64,000 nucleotides of DNA from Bradyrhizobium sp. AUGA SZCCT0176 (GTDB lineage Bacteria; Pseudomonadota; Alphaproteobacteria; Rhizobiales; Xanthobacteraceae), in the NCBI RefSeq assembly GCF_018130145.1, contig NZ_JAFCMB010000003.1:1-64000 (forward strand). The letters are read 5' to 3'. Below, one piece after another: positions 26,097-34,518 of this stretch (the first letter of the stretch is position 1; each line of letters opens with the position of its first letter). The notes beneath the pieces are model-generated. The model did not search any database. It worked only from the letters and a program-made list of their open reading frames with translations, and had not been told where the DNA came from. The position numbers were made by a program, and so were the translations under genes.

Positions 26097-27383
26097 ATGC
26101 AGGGAACCATCGAACTCACCCAGGATTCCATTGAACTGGACTCCCGGCAAAAGGCCGCACGCGAGCGCGCTTATTCGCTGCCGCTGGCCGAGTTCGACCC
26201 CGGCGATCCCGAACTGTTCAAGACCGATACGTTCTGGCCGTATTTCGACCGGCTGCGCCGCGAAGCGCCGGTGCATTACTGCAAGGACAGCATGTTCGGG
26301 CCGTATTGGTCGATCACCAAATACAACGACATCATGGACATCGAGACCAACCACGCGGTGTTCTCGTCGGCGGCCTATCTCGGCGGCATCACCATCCGCG
26401 ACGTCGCAACCGATCTGCGCCGCGAAAGCTTCATCGCCATGGACCAGCCGCGCCACTCGGCGCAGCGCAAGACCGTGGCACCGATGTTCACGCCAACCCA
26501 TCTCGACCAGCTTGCGATCAACATCCGCAAGCGGTCGGCCGAATGCCTCGACAATCTGCCGCGAGGCGAAGTGTTCGACTGGGTCGACCGGGTCTCGATC
26601 GAGCTCACCACGCAGATGCTCGCGGTGCTGTTCGACTTCCCCTGGGAGGACCGCCGCAAGCTGACGCGCTGGTCCGACATTGCGACGACGATACCCGGGC
26701 CCGGCGGCCTCGTCGCCACCGAAGAGGCGCGGCAGGCCGAACTTCTGGAATGCGCGACCTACTTCGCCACGCTCTGGAAGGACCGGATCAACCAGCCGCC
26801 GAAGAGCGACCTGCTATCGATGATGGCGCACAGCGAAGCCACGCGCGACATGGACCCGAAGAATTTCCTCGGCAATCTGATCCTCTTGATCGTCGGCGGT
26901 AATGACACCACCCGCAACACGCTGTCGGGCAGCATCTATGCGCTGAGTAAGAACCCCGACCAGTACAGGAAGTTGCGCGACAATCCCGCGCTGATCGACA
27001 GCTTCGTTCCCGAGGTGATCCGCTGGCAGACGCCGCTGGCGCATATGCGGCGCACAGCGCTCGAGGATATCGAGTTCCGCGGCAAGCAGATCAAGAAGGG
27101 TGACAAGGTCGTGATGTGGTACGTCTCGGGCAACCGCGACGAAGAGGTGATCGATCGCCCCTACGAGTTCATCATCGACCGCGCCCGACCCCGTACCCAC
27201 ATCTCCTTCGGCTTCGGTATCCACCGCTGCGTAGGCCTACGGCTGGCGGAACTGCAATTGAAGATTATCTGGGAAGAGATTCTCAAGCGCTTCGACAAGA
27301 TCGAGGTGATGGATGAGCCGAAGCGGGTTTATTCAAGCTTTGTCAAGGGTTACGAGACCCTGCCCGCCCGTATCGTCGGCTAG
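26097..27383 (+). CDS. Cytochrome P450, 428 aa
   Basis: Soluble bacterial P450 monooxygenase. The I-helix oxygen-binding motif GGNDTTRN is near residue 266, the K-helix ExxR is in EVIRWQTPLAHMRR, and the haem loop FGFGIHRCVG places the Cys ligand near 378. The length is normal and there is no fused reductase or ferredoxin, so it needs separate electron donors, which are not adjacent. AGGGAGCC precedes the ATG. The paralog at 27491-28762 is very similar throughout (for example DFPWEDRRKLTRWSD against DFPWEERRKLTRWSD). The substrate is unknown; the motif style resembles P450s acting on terpenoid- or steroid-like compounds. Confidence 0.95.
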   Translation: MQGTIELTQDSIELDSRQKAARERAYSLPLAEFDPGDPELFKTDTFWPYFDRLRREAPVHYCKDSMFGPYWSITKYNDIMDIETNHAVFSSAAYLGGITIRDVATDLRRESFIAMDQPRHSAQRKTVAPMFTPTHLDQLAINIRKRSAECLDNLPRGEVFDWVDRVSIELTTQMLAVLFDFPWEDRRKLTRWSDIATTIPGPGGLVATEEARQAELLECATYFATLWKDRINQPPKSDLLSMMAHSEATRDMDPKNFLGNLILLIVGGNDTTRNTLSGSIYALSKNPDQYRKLRDNPALIDSFVPEVIRWQTPLAHMRRTALEDIEFRGKQIKKGDKVVMWYVSGNRDEEVIDRPYEFIIDRARPRTHISFGFGIHRCVGLRLAELQLKIIWEEILKRFDKIEVMDEPKRVYSSFVKGYETLPARIVG

Positions 27384-27413
27384 CCAGCAGTTCCGCCCAA
27401 ATCGGCACGGGCT

Positions 27414-27442
27414 TTGCGCATCGAGCGTCTGCAAGTTATAGT
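27414..27442 (+). promoter_or_regulatory. Candidate promoter for the second P450 gene
   Basis: TTGCGC (27414-27419) and TATAGT (27437-27442) are separated by 17 bases, 49 bases before the ATG. The spacing is ideal for a housekeeping-type promoter, so the second P450 may not depend on read-through. Confidence 0.4.
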
Positions 27443-27490
27443 CTAATACATTTCCTATTGCGTTTCCTTGCACCCAGGGGATGACTGACG

Positions 27491-28762
27491 ATGAACGTCC
27501 TGACCGCGATCCGAGGCGACAGACAAGAGCTCCTGCGCGCCGCGCGCGAGGAGGCCTATTCGACGCCGCTCAGCGAATTTCACCCAGGTGCGCCAAAGCT
27601 GTTCCAGAACGATACGTTGTGGCCGTGGTTCGAGCGGCTGCGCAAGGAAGAGCCGGTGCATTACTGCACTAACGCGCCGATCGAGCCGTACTGGTCGGTG
27701 ACCAAATACAACGACATCATGCATGTCGACACCAACCACGGCATCTTCTCCTCCGACTCGACGCTCGGCGGTATCTCGATCCGCGACGTGCCGCCCGGCT
27801 ACGACTATCCGAGTTTTATTGCGATGGACCAGCCGCGGCATTCGTCGCAGCGCAAGACCGTATCGCCGATGTTTACGCCGACGCATCTCGATGAGCTGGC
27901 AAAGCTGATCCGCGAGCGCGCCTGCAAGGTGCTTGATGGCCTGCCGCGCAACGAGACCTTCAACTTCGTCGACCGCGTCTCGATCGAACTGACCACGCAG
28001 ATGCTGGCGACGCTGTTCGACTTCCCCTGGGAAGAACGCCGCAAGCTGACGCGCTGGTCCGACGTCTCGACCGCGCTGCCCAAGAGCGGCGTTGTGGAAT
28101 CGCCGGAACAGCGACGGCAGGAAATGGACGAATGCTACGCCTATTTCTCAAAGCTCTGGAATGAGCGCGTCAACAGCGAGCCGCGCAACGATCTGCTGTC
28201 CATGATGGCCCATAGCGAGGCGACGCGCCACATGGACCCCGATAATCTGATGGGCAACATCATCCTCTTGATCGTCGGCGGCAACGACACCACCCGCAAC
28301 ACCATGAGCGGCTCGGTGCTGGCGCTGAACGAGCATCCCGAGCAGTACCAGAAGCTGCGCGACAATCCGGCATTGATCGACAGCATGGTGCCGGAAGTAA
28401 TCCGCTGGCAGACGCCGCTGGCGCATATGCGGCGCACCGCGCTGGTCGATACCGAAATCGGCGGCAAGAAGATCGCAAAGGGTGACCGCGTCGTGATGTG
28501 GTACGTCTCCGGCAACCGCGACGAAGAGGCTATCGAGAAGCCCGACGAATTCATCATCGACCGCGCCCGGCCGCGTACCCACCTGTCATTCGGCTTCGGC
28601 ATCCACCGCTGCGTCGGCATGCGGCTGGCCGAGCTGCAGCTGAAAATCGTGTGGCAGGAAATGCTGAAGCGTTTTGACCGTATCGAGGTGGTCGGCGAGC
28701 CGAAGCGGGTCTATTCCAGTTTTGTGCGCGGCATCGAATCGCTGCCGGTCAGAATTTCTTGA
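27491..28762 (+). CDS. Cytochrome P450, tandem paralog, 423 aa
   Basis: Second P450 with the same motifs: GGNDTTRN in the I-helix, EVIRWQTPLAHMRR with ExxR, and FGFGIHRCVGMRLAE with the haem Cys near residue 374. It differs mainly in the first 60 residues and in the region after the haem loop (IEVVGEPKRVYSSFVRG). It lies 107 bases after the first copy and has its own candidate promoter. A tandem duplication followed by modest divergence suggests related but not identical substrates. Confidence 0.95.
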   Translation: MNVLTAIRGDRQELLRAAREEAYSTPLSEFHPGAPKLFQNDTLWPWFERLRKEEPVHYCTNAPIEPYWSVTKYNDIMHVDTNHGIFSSDSTLGGISIRDVPPGYDYPSFIAMDQPRHSSQRKTVSPMFTPTHLDELAKLIRERACKVLDGLPRNETFNFVDRVSIELTTQMLATLFDFPWEERRKLTRWSDVSTALPKSGVVESPEQRRQEMDECYAYFSKLWNERVNSEPRNDLLSMMAHSEATRHMDPDNLMGNIILLIVGGNDTTRNTMSGSVLALNEHPEQYQKLRDNPALIDSMVPEVIRWQTPLAHMRRTALVDTEIGGKKIAKGDRVVMWYVSGNRDEEAIEKPDEFIIDRARPRTHLSFGFGIHRCVGMRLAELQLKIVWQEMLKRFDRIEVVGEPKRVYSSFVRGIESLPVRIS

Positions 28763-28889
28763 GCGAGCTCAATTCGCCTCAGGCTATCAACGCCAAAGGC
28801 TTTACTGGCGCCCCTATAACATCGCGGCATGGCAGCTTGAACCAGATGAGAAGGCCGCGCTGCGGTATTTTCGGCTAGACCTTGGGCGT

Positions 28890-28910
28890 GGTCACGCAGG
28901 AGACGTGACC
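28890..28910. promoter_or_regulatory. Perfect inverted repeat GGTCACG-N7-CGTGACC
   Basis: Two perfect 7-base arms spaced by 7 bases, 16 bases upstream of the ATG of the split decarboxylase operon. Position and symmetry fit an operator, or a hairpin over the translation start region. No regulator is assigned. Confidence 0.4.
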
Positions 28911-28926
28911 CCGAACCGAGGCTGCC

Positions 28927-29493
28927 ATGAACGATGCTGCTGTCAGGGATGACGCCAAAGACGATACCCAGGCCGGCCAAAGCTGGCCGCTCCAGATCTA
29001 CAAGACGCTGAAAGCGCATGGCGTCTCGCAAATCTCCTATGTTCCCGATGCCGGCCACTCCCGGCTGATCGAGCTGTCGCACGCCGATCCCGCGATCCAG
29101 ACCACCGTCTTGACCACCGAAGAGGAAGGCGTCGCGCTATCCGCCGGCGCCTGGCTCGGCGGTGACCGCTCGGTGCTGTTGATGCAGTCGAGCGGCGTCG
29201 GCAATTGCGTCAACATGTTCTCGCTCGCCGCAAGCTGCCGCCTGCCGTTCCTGACGCTGGTGACGATGCGCGGCGAATGGGCGGAGTTCAATCCGTGGCA
29301 AATCCCGATGGGCAAAGCGACGCAGCAGGCGTTTGAGATCATGGGCGTCACCGTGTTCCGGCTCGATCGTCCCGAGGACGCGGAAGAGATGATTTCGGCG
29401 GCCTGTTCGCTGGCGTTCGAGGGCGACCAGCAGATCGCGGTGCTGATCTCGCAGCGCATGCTCGGCCGCAAAAAGTGGACGGAGACGAAGTGA
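28927..29493 (+). CDS. Split ThDP decarboxylase, Pyr-domain (alpha) subunit, 188 aa
   Basis: The N-terminal half of a ThDP decarboxylase as a separate chain, as in sulfopyruvate and phosphonopyruvate decarboxylases. YKTLKAHGVSQISYVPDAGH opens the Pyr fold, the cofactor-activating glutamate lies in LTTEEEGVALSAGAWLGG, and QSSGVGNCVNMFSLA follows. It overlaps the next gene as TGATG, so the two subunits are translationally coupled. Closest in style to the ComD/Ppd alpha type; the natural substrate (sulfopyruvate, phosphonopyruvate or another 2-oxoacid) cannot be decided from sequence. Confidence 0.85.
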   Translation: MNDAAVRDDAKDDTQAGQSWPLQIYKTLKAHGVSQISYVPDAGHSRLIELSHADPAIQTTVLTTEEEGVALSAGAWLGGDRSVLLMQSSGVGNCVNMFSLAASCRLPFLTLVTMRGEWAEFNPWQIPMGKATQQAFEIMGVTVFRLDRPEDAEEMISAACSLAFEGDQQIAVLISQRMLGRKKWTETK

Positions 29494-30083
29494 TGGTCCA
29501 GAATTTCACGCTTGGTCGCCGCGAGGCCGTCAAGGCGCTGCTCGCCGACCGTAAGGATCTGCTTGTGGTGACCGGGCTCGGCTCGGCCTCCTATGACGTG
29601 TTCGATGCCGGCGAGCATCCCGGTAATTTCTATCTGTGGGGCGCGATGGGCGGCGCCGGCATGGTCGGCCTTGGCCTTGCGCTGGCGCAGCCGAAGCGGC
29701 CGGTCGCCGTGATCACCGGCGACGGCGAGCAGTTGATGGGCATCGGCAGCCTGCTGACCATCGCGACCAAGATTCCGGGCAATCTGACCATCGTCATTCT
29801 TGACAACGGCCACTTTGGCGAGACCGGCATGCAAGTCAGCCATTCCGGTCTCGGCGCCCAGCTCGACGTGATCGCGACCGGCGCGGGCTTTCGCTCGGTG
29901 ACCGAGATAACCGACATCAAGGGCGTCAATGATTATCGGCCGACGCTGCAGCGCATCGACGCCGGGCCGCGGCTGGCGCGGATTCGTATCGCCACCGGCC
30001 ATGTCGATCGCGCGCTGCCGCCGCGCGACGGCGTGTTCCTGAAAAACCGCTTCCGGGAAAATCTGGGGTTTGCGGTTACGTAG
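29493..30083 (+). CDS. Split ThDP decarboxylase, PP-domain (beta) subunit, 196 aa
   Basis: The partner chain binding the diphosphate and Mg. GDGEQLMGIGSLLTIATKI starts the ThDP motif and LDNGHFGETGMQ completes it with the expected spacing. GNFYLWGAMGGAGMVGLGLALA is the usual preceding helix. The start is the ATG overlapping the alpha-subunit stop; an upstream in-frame ATG at 29475 is less likely. Both subunits together make a complete enzyme. No phosphonate or sulfonate genes flank it, so the pathway is open. Confidence 0.87.
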   Translation: MVQNFTLGRREAVKALLADRKDLLVVTGLGSASYDVFDAGEHPGNFYLWGAMGGAGMVGLGLALAQPKRPVAVITGDGEQLMGIGSLLTIATKIPGNLTIVILDNGHFGETGMQVSHSGLGAQLDVIATGAGFRSVTEITDIKGVNDYRPTLQRIDAGPRLARIRIATGHVDRALPPRDGVFLKNRFRENLGFAVT

Positions 30084-30111
30084 GGCGTGACGGGGGATTG
30101 CGTCGTGTGGA

Positions 30112-30155
30112 TAGACCCCCACCCCAGCCCTCCCCCGCAAGCGGGAGAGGGAGCG
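30112..30155. repeat. Short palindromic element, CCCTCCCCCGC family
   Basis: CCCTCCCCCGC / GCGGGAGAGGGA is a compact hairpin between two converging genes. A longer relative with CCCTCCCC ends is at 57081-57264. It could double as a weak terminator. Confidence 0.45.
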
Positions 30156-30190
30156 CACTGCCTTCTCGGTTACTAGTGGACTTTAGCGCT

Positions 30191-31114
30191 TCAAGCGACC
30201 TGGATATCCCAGAGGCCTTCCTTGCGGCAGGCGTCGACCTCCTTGCGGAGCAGATCAGTGACGAGCGTGATGGCGGTCGAACCGGGATGCTCGATAGGGG
30301 ACGCGATGGTGAGTTCGCGCATCGGCGCCGGTTTGGAAATCGTGGCGACCTCCAGCCGTCCGTCGGCGACTTCCGCGCGCAGCGAGGACGGCGGCAGCAG
30401 GGCGTATCCGAGGCCCTCCTCGACCAGGCTGGTCAGGACGCGAAAAGAATCCGCCTCGACCTGGACATCGAGCTTCAGTTTCTTCTTTGCCGCCGCATGC
30501 TCAATCAGCGTCCGGAGCCCGTGCGAATGACTGGGCAACACCAGCCGCTGCCGCAGCAGCCAATCGATATCGACCTGCTTCTTCTTCGTCAGCCCGCAAC
30601 CGCGCGGGCCGACGGCGACGATCTTGTCGCGGCCGAGGTGTTGCACGGTGAGGTGCAGATCGGCCGACGGCCCGTAGATCACGGCCAAGTCCATCTGGCC
30701 GCGGTGCAACCACTCGATCAGATGTCCGCTGTAGCTCTCGACGATGCAGAGCGAGATGCCCGGATAGCTTTCGACGGTGCGTCGCGCCAGCCGCGCCGAG
30801 ATCACGCAACTCACCGTTGGAACCAGACCCAGCACCACCCGTCCCGACGGTGGTCCGCCGGAGGACTGGATATCGTCGCGAATTTGATCGATTTGCCGAA
30901 CGATGCCGGCGGTCCGCGCCAGCAGCAGACGGCCGGCCTCGGTCAGCACCATGCCGCGGCCGTTCCGGGTAAACAGCTCGGCGCGCAGCTCGTGTTCGAG
31001 CAGCTTGATCTGGCGGCTGAGCGCCGGCTGCGCGACCCGCAACGTGTCGGAGGCCTTGCTGAGGCTTCCGAGTTCAGCCACGCAACTGAACGTCCTCAGC
31101 TGTCGGAAATCCAT
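30191..31114 (-). CDS. LysR-family transcriptional regulator, 307 aa
   Basis: The helix-turn-helix is MDFRQLRTFSCVAELGSLSKASDTLRVAQPALSRQIKLLEHELRAELF, a standard LysR start. The longer frame to 31162 is rejected because conserved LysR proteins begin at MDFRQL. The effector domain begins GRVVLGLVPTVSCVIS. It is divergent from the acyl-CoA dehydrogenase/CoA transferase/hydratase operon, with 110 bases between the starts containing the imperfect inverted pair ATGCAA (31131) and TTGAGCAT (31155). It is the likely regulator of that operon. Confidence 0.92.
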   Translation of the reverse strand: MDFRQLRTFSCVAELGSLSKASDTLRVAQPALSRQIKLLEHELRAELFTRNGRGMVLTEAGRLLLARTAGIVRQIDQIRDDIQSSGGPPSGRVVLGLVPTVSCVISARLARRTVESYPGISLCIVESYSGHLIEWLHRGQMDLAVIYGPSADLHLTVQHLGRDKIVAVGPRGCGLTKKKQVDIDWLLRQRLVLPSHSHGLRTLIEHAAAKKKLKLDVQVEADSFRVLTSLVEEGLGYALLPPSSLRAEVADGRLEVATISKPAPMRELTIASPIEHPGSTAITLVTDLLRKEVDACRKEGLWDIQVA

Positions 31115-31224
31115 GCTTGCCAATCTTGGAATGCAAGTTAATACGCTATAACAGTTGAGCATAGGGACTTCACGGTGGTTTCACAACTGCAAGCCCATCC
31201 CCAATCACAACGACGGCACTTCAA

Positions 31225-32394
31225 ATGACCGCACACGAACAACCCGACGAGTACGCCGATATCCGCAATGCGGTCGCGAAACTCTGCGCCCAGTTCCCCG
31301 GCGAATACTGGCGCAAGCTCGACCGCGAGATGAAATATCCGAGCGAGTTCGTCGATGCGTTGACGCAGGCGGGCTACCTCTCGGTGCTGATCCCCGAGGA
31401 ATACAACGGCGCCGGGCTGAAGCTGTCGGCCGCGGCCGCGATCCTCGAAGAGATCCAGCGCGCCGGCTGCAATGGTGGCGGCTGCCACGCCCAGATGTAC
31501 ACCATGGGCACGCTGCTGCGGCACGGCAGCGACGAGCAGAAGGCAAAATGGCTGCCCAAGATCGCGAGCGGTGAATTGCGCCTGCAGGCGTTCGGCGTCA
31601 CCGAACCCACCAGCGGCACCGATACCTCCTCGCTGAAGACCTTTGCCAAACGCGACGGCAACAACGGCTACATCGTCAACGGCCAGAAGATCTGGACCAG
31701 CCGCGCCGAATATTCCGACCTGATGATCCTCTTGGCGCGCACCACGCCGAAGGAGGACGCCAAGAAGCGCACCGATGGTCTGTCGGTGTTCATCGTCGAC
31801 ATGCGCGAAGCGAAAGGCAACGGCCTCGAGATCCGCCCGATCCGCACCATGATGAACCACGCCACCACGGAAGTGTTCTTCACGGACATGCGGGTGCCCG
31901 CCGAAAACCTGATCGGCGAGGAAGGCAAGGGCTTCCGCTACATCCTGTCCGGCATGAACGCCGAACGCATCCTGATTGCCGCGGAATGCATCGGCGACGC
32001 CAAATGGTTCATCGCCAAAGCCACCGCCTATGCCAAGGAGCGCGTGGTGTTCGGCCGTCCGATCGGCCAGAACCAGGGCGTTCAGTTCCCGATTGCCAAG
32101 GCTTACGCGCAGATGCGCGCGGCTGAGCTGATGGTGAAGGAAGCCACCCGCAAATATGAAGCCGGGCTCGATTGCGGCGCCGAGGCCAACATGGCCAAGA
32201 TGCTGGCGGCCGACGCTTCCTGGGAAGCCGCCAATGCCTGCGTGCAGACCCATGGCGGCTTTGCATTCGCCGAAGAATACGACGTCGAGCGCAAATTCCG
32301 CGAGACGCGGCTCTATCAGGTCGCGCCGATCTCGACCAATCTCATCCTGTCCTTCGTATCCGAGCACGTGCTCGGCATGCCCCGCTCCTACTGA
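31225..32394 (+). CDS. Acyl-CoA dehydrogenase, 389 aa
   Basis: FAD-dependent acyl-CoA oxidation. Flavin-binding segments LQAFGVTEPTSGTDTSSLKTF and NGYIVNGQKIWTSRAEYSD are clear, and GMNAERILIAAECIGDAKWF carries a glutamate at the isovaleryl-type position. The C-terminal segment RLYQVAPISTNLI has Gln where many relatives have the catalytic Glu, so the base is probably the earlier one. First gene of an operon with a CoA transferase (9 bases on) and a MaoC-type hydratase. The substrate is likely a short branched or dicarboxylic acyl-CoA, from context. Confidence 0.88.
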   Translation: MTAHEQPDEYADIRNAVAKLCAQFPGEYWRKLDREMKYPSEFVDALTQAGYLSVLIPEEYNGAGLKLSAAAAILEEIQRAGCNGGGCHAQMYTMGTLLRHGSDEQKAKWLPKIASGELRLQAFGVTEPTSGTDTSSLKTFAKRDGNNGYIVNGQKIWTSRAEYSDLMILLARTTPKEDAKKRTDGLSVFIVDMREAKGNGLEIRPIRTMMNHATTEVFFTDMRVPAENLIGEEGKGFRYILSGMNAERILIAAECIGDAKWFIAKATAYAKERVVFGRPIGQNQGVQFPIAKAYAQMRAAELMVKEATRKYEAGLDCGAEANMAKMLAADASWEAANACVQTHGGFAFAEEYDVERKFRETRLYQVAPISTNLILSFVSEHVLGMPRSY

Positions 32395-32403
32395 GAACAC
32401 ATA

Positions 32404-33531
32404 ATGCTGCCGTTAGAGGGATTGATCGTCGTCGCCGTCGAACAGGCGGTCGCCGCGCCGTTTTGCAGCTCGCGGCTGGCGGATGCCGGCGCCCATGTCA
32501 TCAAGGTGGAACGCCCCGAGGGTGATTTTGCCCGCGGCTATGACGCCGCGGCGAAGGGACAGAGCAGCTATTTCGTCTGGCTCAACCGCGGCAAGAATTC
32601 CGTGGTCGTCGATCTCGCGACCAAGGACGGGCGTGCGGCGATGGAGGAGCTGATCGCGAGCGCCGACGTGCTGTTGCAAAATCTAAAACCCGGCTCGATG
32701 GACAAGCTCGGCTTCTCGCTGGAGCGATTGCGCAAGGATTATCCGGCGCTGATCTGCTGCACTATATCAGGCTATGGCGATGACGGCCCCTATGCCGACC
32801 GCAAGGCCTATGACCTCCTGATCCAGGCAGAGAGCGGTCTCGCCTCGATTACCGGCGGGCCGGAAGGCCCGTCCCGCGTCGGCATTTCCGTCGTCGATAT
32901 CGCGACCGGCGCCACCGCGCATGCTACGATCCTTGAGGCACTGATCGCACGCGGCCGTACCGGAAAGGGCGCCGATATCCGGATCTCGATGTTCGACGTG
33001 ATGGCCGACTGGATGGCGGTGCCGCTGATCAATTCGGAAGCCGGCAATCCGCCGAAGCGGATGGCGCTGGCGCATCCTTCCATTGCGCCCTACGGCGTAT
33101 TCCAGTCCAAGGACGGCAAGGGCATCCTGATCTCGATCCAGAGCGAGCGCGAGTGGAAGAAACTCTGCGCCGAGGTGCTGGACCAACCCGATCTGCCCAA
33201 TGATCCTCGCCTGGCCAACATGGTCGAACGCGTCAGGAACCGCGCCGTCACCGACCAGATCGTGGCCGACAGCTTTGCCACGATGGATCGCGTCGATCTC
33301 CTGAAGCGGCTGGCGGACGCCGACATCGCCTTTGCCGAGGTCAACACCATGGCCGACCTTGCCGTGCATCCCCATCTGCGCCGCATCGAGGTCGATACGC
33401 CGAAGGGCAAGGTGAGCTACGCCGCGCCGGCTGCGATCTTCGTCGGCGAGAACAGGCGTTACGGCGCGGTGCCCGCGATCGGCGAGCACGTCGAACTCCC
33501 CAAAGCTGCTGCACGGGCCAAATCGCCATGA
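32404..33531 (+). CDS. CaiB/BaiF-type CoA transferase (family III), 375 aa
   Basis: Moves CoA between carboxylic acids through a covalent aspartyl intermediate. LEGLIVVAVEQAVAAPFCSSRLADAGAHVIKVERPEGDFARGY is the family opening, and the catalytic Asp is in KAYDLLIQAESGLASITGGP. The length is normal. It overlaps the following hydratase gene by four bases (ATGA). With that neighbour it matches the pairing of mesaconyl-CoA C1-C4 transferase and mesaconyl-C4-CoA hydratase known from other bacteria, so a C5 dicarboxylic acid route is a reasonable guess. Confidence 0.9.
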   Translation: MLPLEGLIVVAVEQAVAAPFCSSRLADAGAHVIKVERPEGDFARGYDAAAKGQSSYFVWLNRGKNSVVVDLATKDGRAAMEELIASADVLLQNLKPGSMDKLGFSLERLRKDYPALICCTISGYGDDGPYADRKAYDLLIQAESGLASITGGPEGPSRVGISVVDIATGATAHATILEALIARGRTGKGADIRISMFDVMADWMAVPLINSEAGNPPKRMALAHPSIAPYGVFQSKDGKGILISIQSEREWKKLCAEVLDQPDLPNDPRLANMVERVRNRAVTDQIVADSFATMDRVDLLKRLADADIAFAEVNTMADLAVHPHLRRIEVDTPKGKVSYAAPAAIFVGENRRYGAVPAIGEHVELPKAAARAKSP

Positions 33532-34382
33532 CGGAAAAACTCGACCTCGATCATTTGCGCGGCTGGATCGGAAAAACCACCGAAGCCTCCGACATCGTCA
33601 CCGGGCAACTCGTCAAGGGTTTGCGCGCGACGCTGTTTCAGGAGATCGGTGAACCCAGGACCGGCGACGCCGCGCCCTGGACCACGCATTGGTGCCTGGC
33701 GCAGCCGGTGTTTCCGATGTCGCAGCTGGGCCCGGACGGCCATCCGACCCGCGGCGGCTTCCTGCCGCCGGTGCCGCTGCCGCGCCGGATGTGGGCCGGC
33801 GGCGAGCTCGAATTTCTCGATGCGTTGCGCGTGGGCGATGAAGCCAAGCGTACCTCGCGCATCGCTGACGTGACGATGAAGACCGGCAGCACCGGCGCGT
33901 TATGTTTTGTCTCTGTCGAGCACACGATCACGACCCCGCGCGGGGTCGCGATCCGCGAGCGCCAGGACATCGTCTATCGCGACATGTCGAGCACGCCGCC
34001 GGCGGCTTCCGGCAAGCCGGCCCCGCCGCCACCCGTTGCAAAGCACCGCGAAAGCCACATGGCCGACCCCGTGCTGCTGTTCCGCTATTCGGCGCTGACC
34101 TTCAACGGCCACCGCATCCATTACGACCGCGACTACGTCACCAAGGTCGAGGGCTATCCGGGGCTGGTGTTCCACGGTCCGCTGCAGGCGGCCCTGATCG
34201 TGGAGTTCGCCGCCAAACTGCACGGCGGCGCGGCGCCGAAGAAACTTGGCTATCGCGGCGTGCAGCCGCTGTTCGAAGGCAGCGAGTTCTCGGTCAATGC
34301 CAACGACACCGGCGCCGGCCTGGAACTGTGGACCGCCAATTCGGACGGCCAGCCGACCATGAAGGGTACGGCGACGTGGTGA
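33528..34382 (+). CDS. MaoC/HTD2-like acyl-CoA hydratase, mesaconyl-C4-CoA hydratase type, 284 aa
   Basis: A double hot-dog hydratase. The N-terminal half carries PTRGGFLPPVPLPRRMWAGGELEFLDAL, a hallmark of the mesaconyl-C4-CoA hydratase/FAS1-type dehydratase group. The C-terminal half has LTFNGHRIHYDRDYVTKVEGYPGLVFHGPLQA, with the catalytic His and Asp of the hydratase-2 motif. It is coupled to the CoA transferase through an ATGA overlap. The three-gene set suggests oxidation, CoA transfer and hydration of an unsaturated dicarboxylic acid such as mesaconate or itaconate; this is inferred from the families. Confidence 0.85.
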   Translation: MTEKLDLDHLRGWIGKTTEASDIVTGQLVKGLRATLFQEIGEPRTGDAAPWTTHWCLAQPVFPMSQLGPDGHPTRGGFLPPVPLPRRMWAGGELEFLDALRVGDEAKRTSRIADVTMKTGSTGALCFVSVEHTITTPRGVAIRERQDIVYRDMSSTPPAASGKPAPPPPVAKHRESHMADPVLLFRYSALTFNGHRIHYDRDYVTKVEGYPGLVFHGPLQAALIVEFAAKLHGGAAPKKLGYRGVQPLFEGSEFSVNANDTGAGLELWTANSDGQPTMKGTATW

Positions 34383-34390
34383 AGGGTTGA

Positions 34391-34495
34391 CGTCATTCCG
34401 GGGCGATGCAAAGCATCGAACCGCAGGTGCGCGATTGCGCACCGGGGAATCTCGAGATTCCGGGTCTGGTCCTGCGGACCATCCCGGAATGACGG
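34391..34495. repeat. Palindromic intergenic element, CATTCCGGGG family
   Basis: Ends CGTCATTCCGGGGCG / TCCCGGAATGACG. Internal modules GGTGCGCGATTGCGCACC and GGAATCTCGAGATTCC also occur, in the other order and orientation, at 8603-8701. It lies just before the benzoylformate decarboxylase start and contains a false in-frame ATG. Confidence 0.8.
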
Positions 34496-34518
34496 TTTCC
34501 CTTTCTGAGGGCCCGACG

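Noticed and set aside
31138..32400. Minus-strand open frame of 420 codons
   Set aside because: Antisense of the acyl-CoA dehydrogenase at 31225; His/Gly/Ala-rich shadow.
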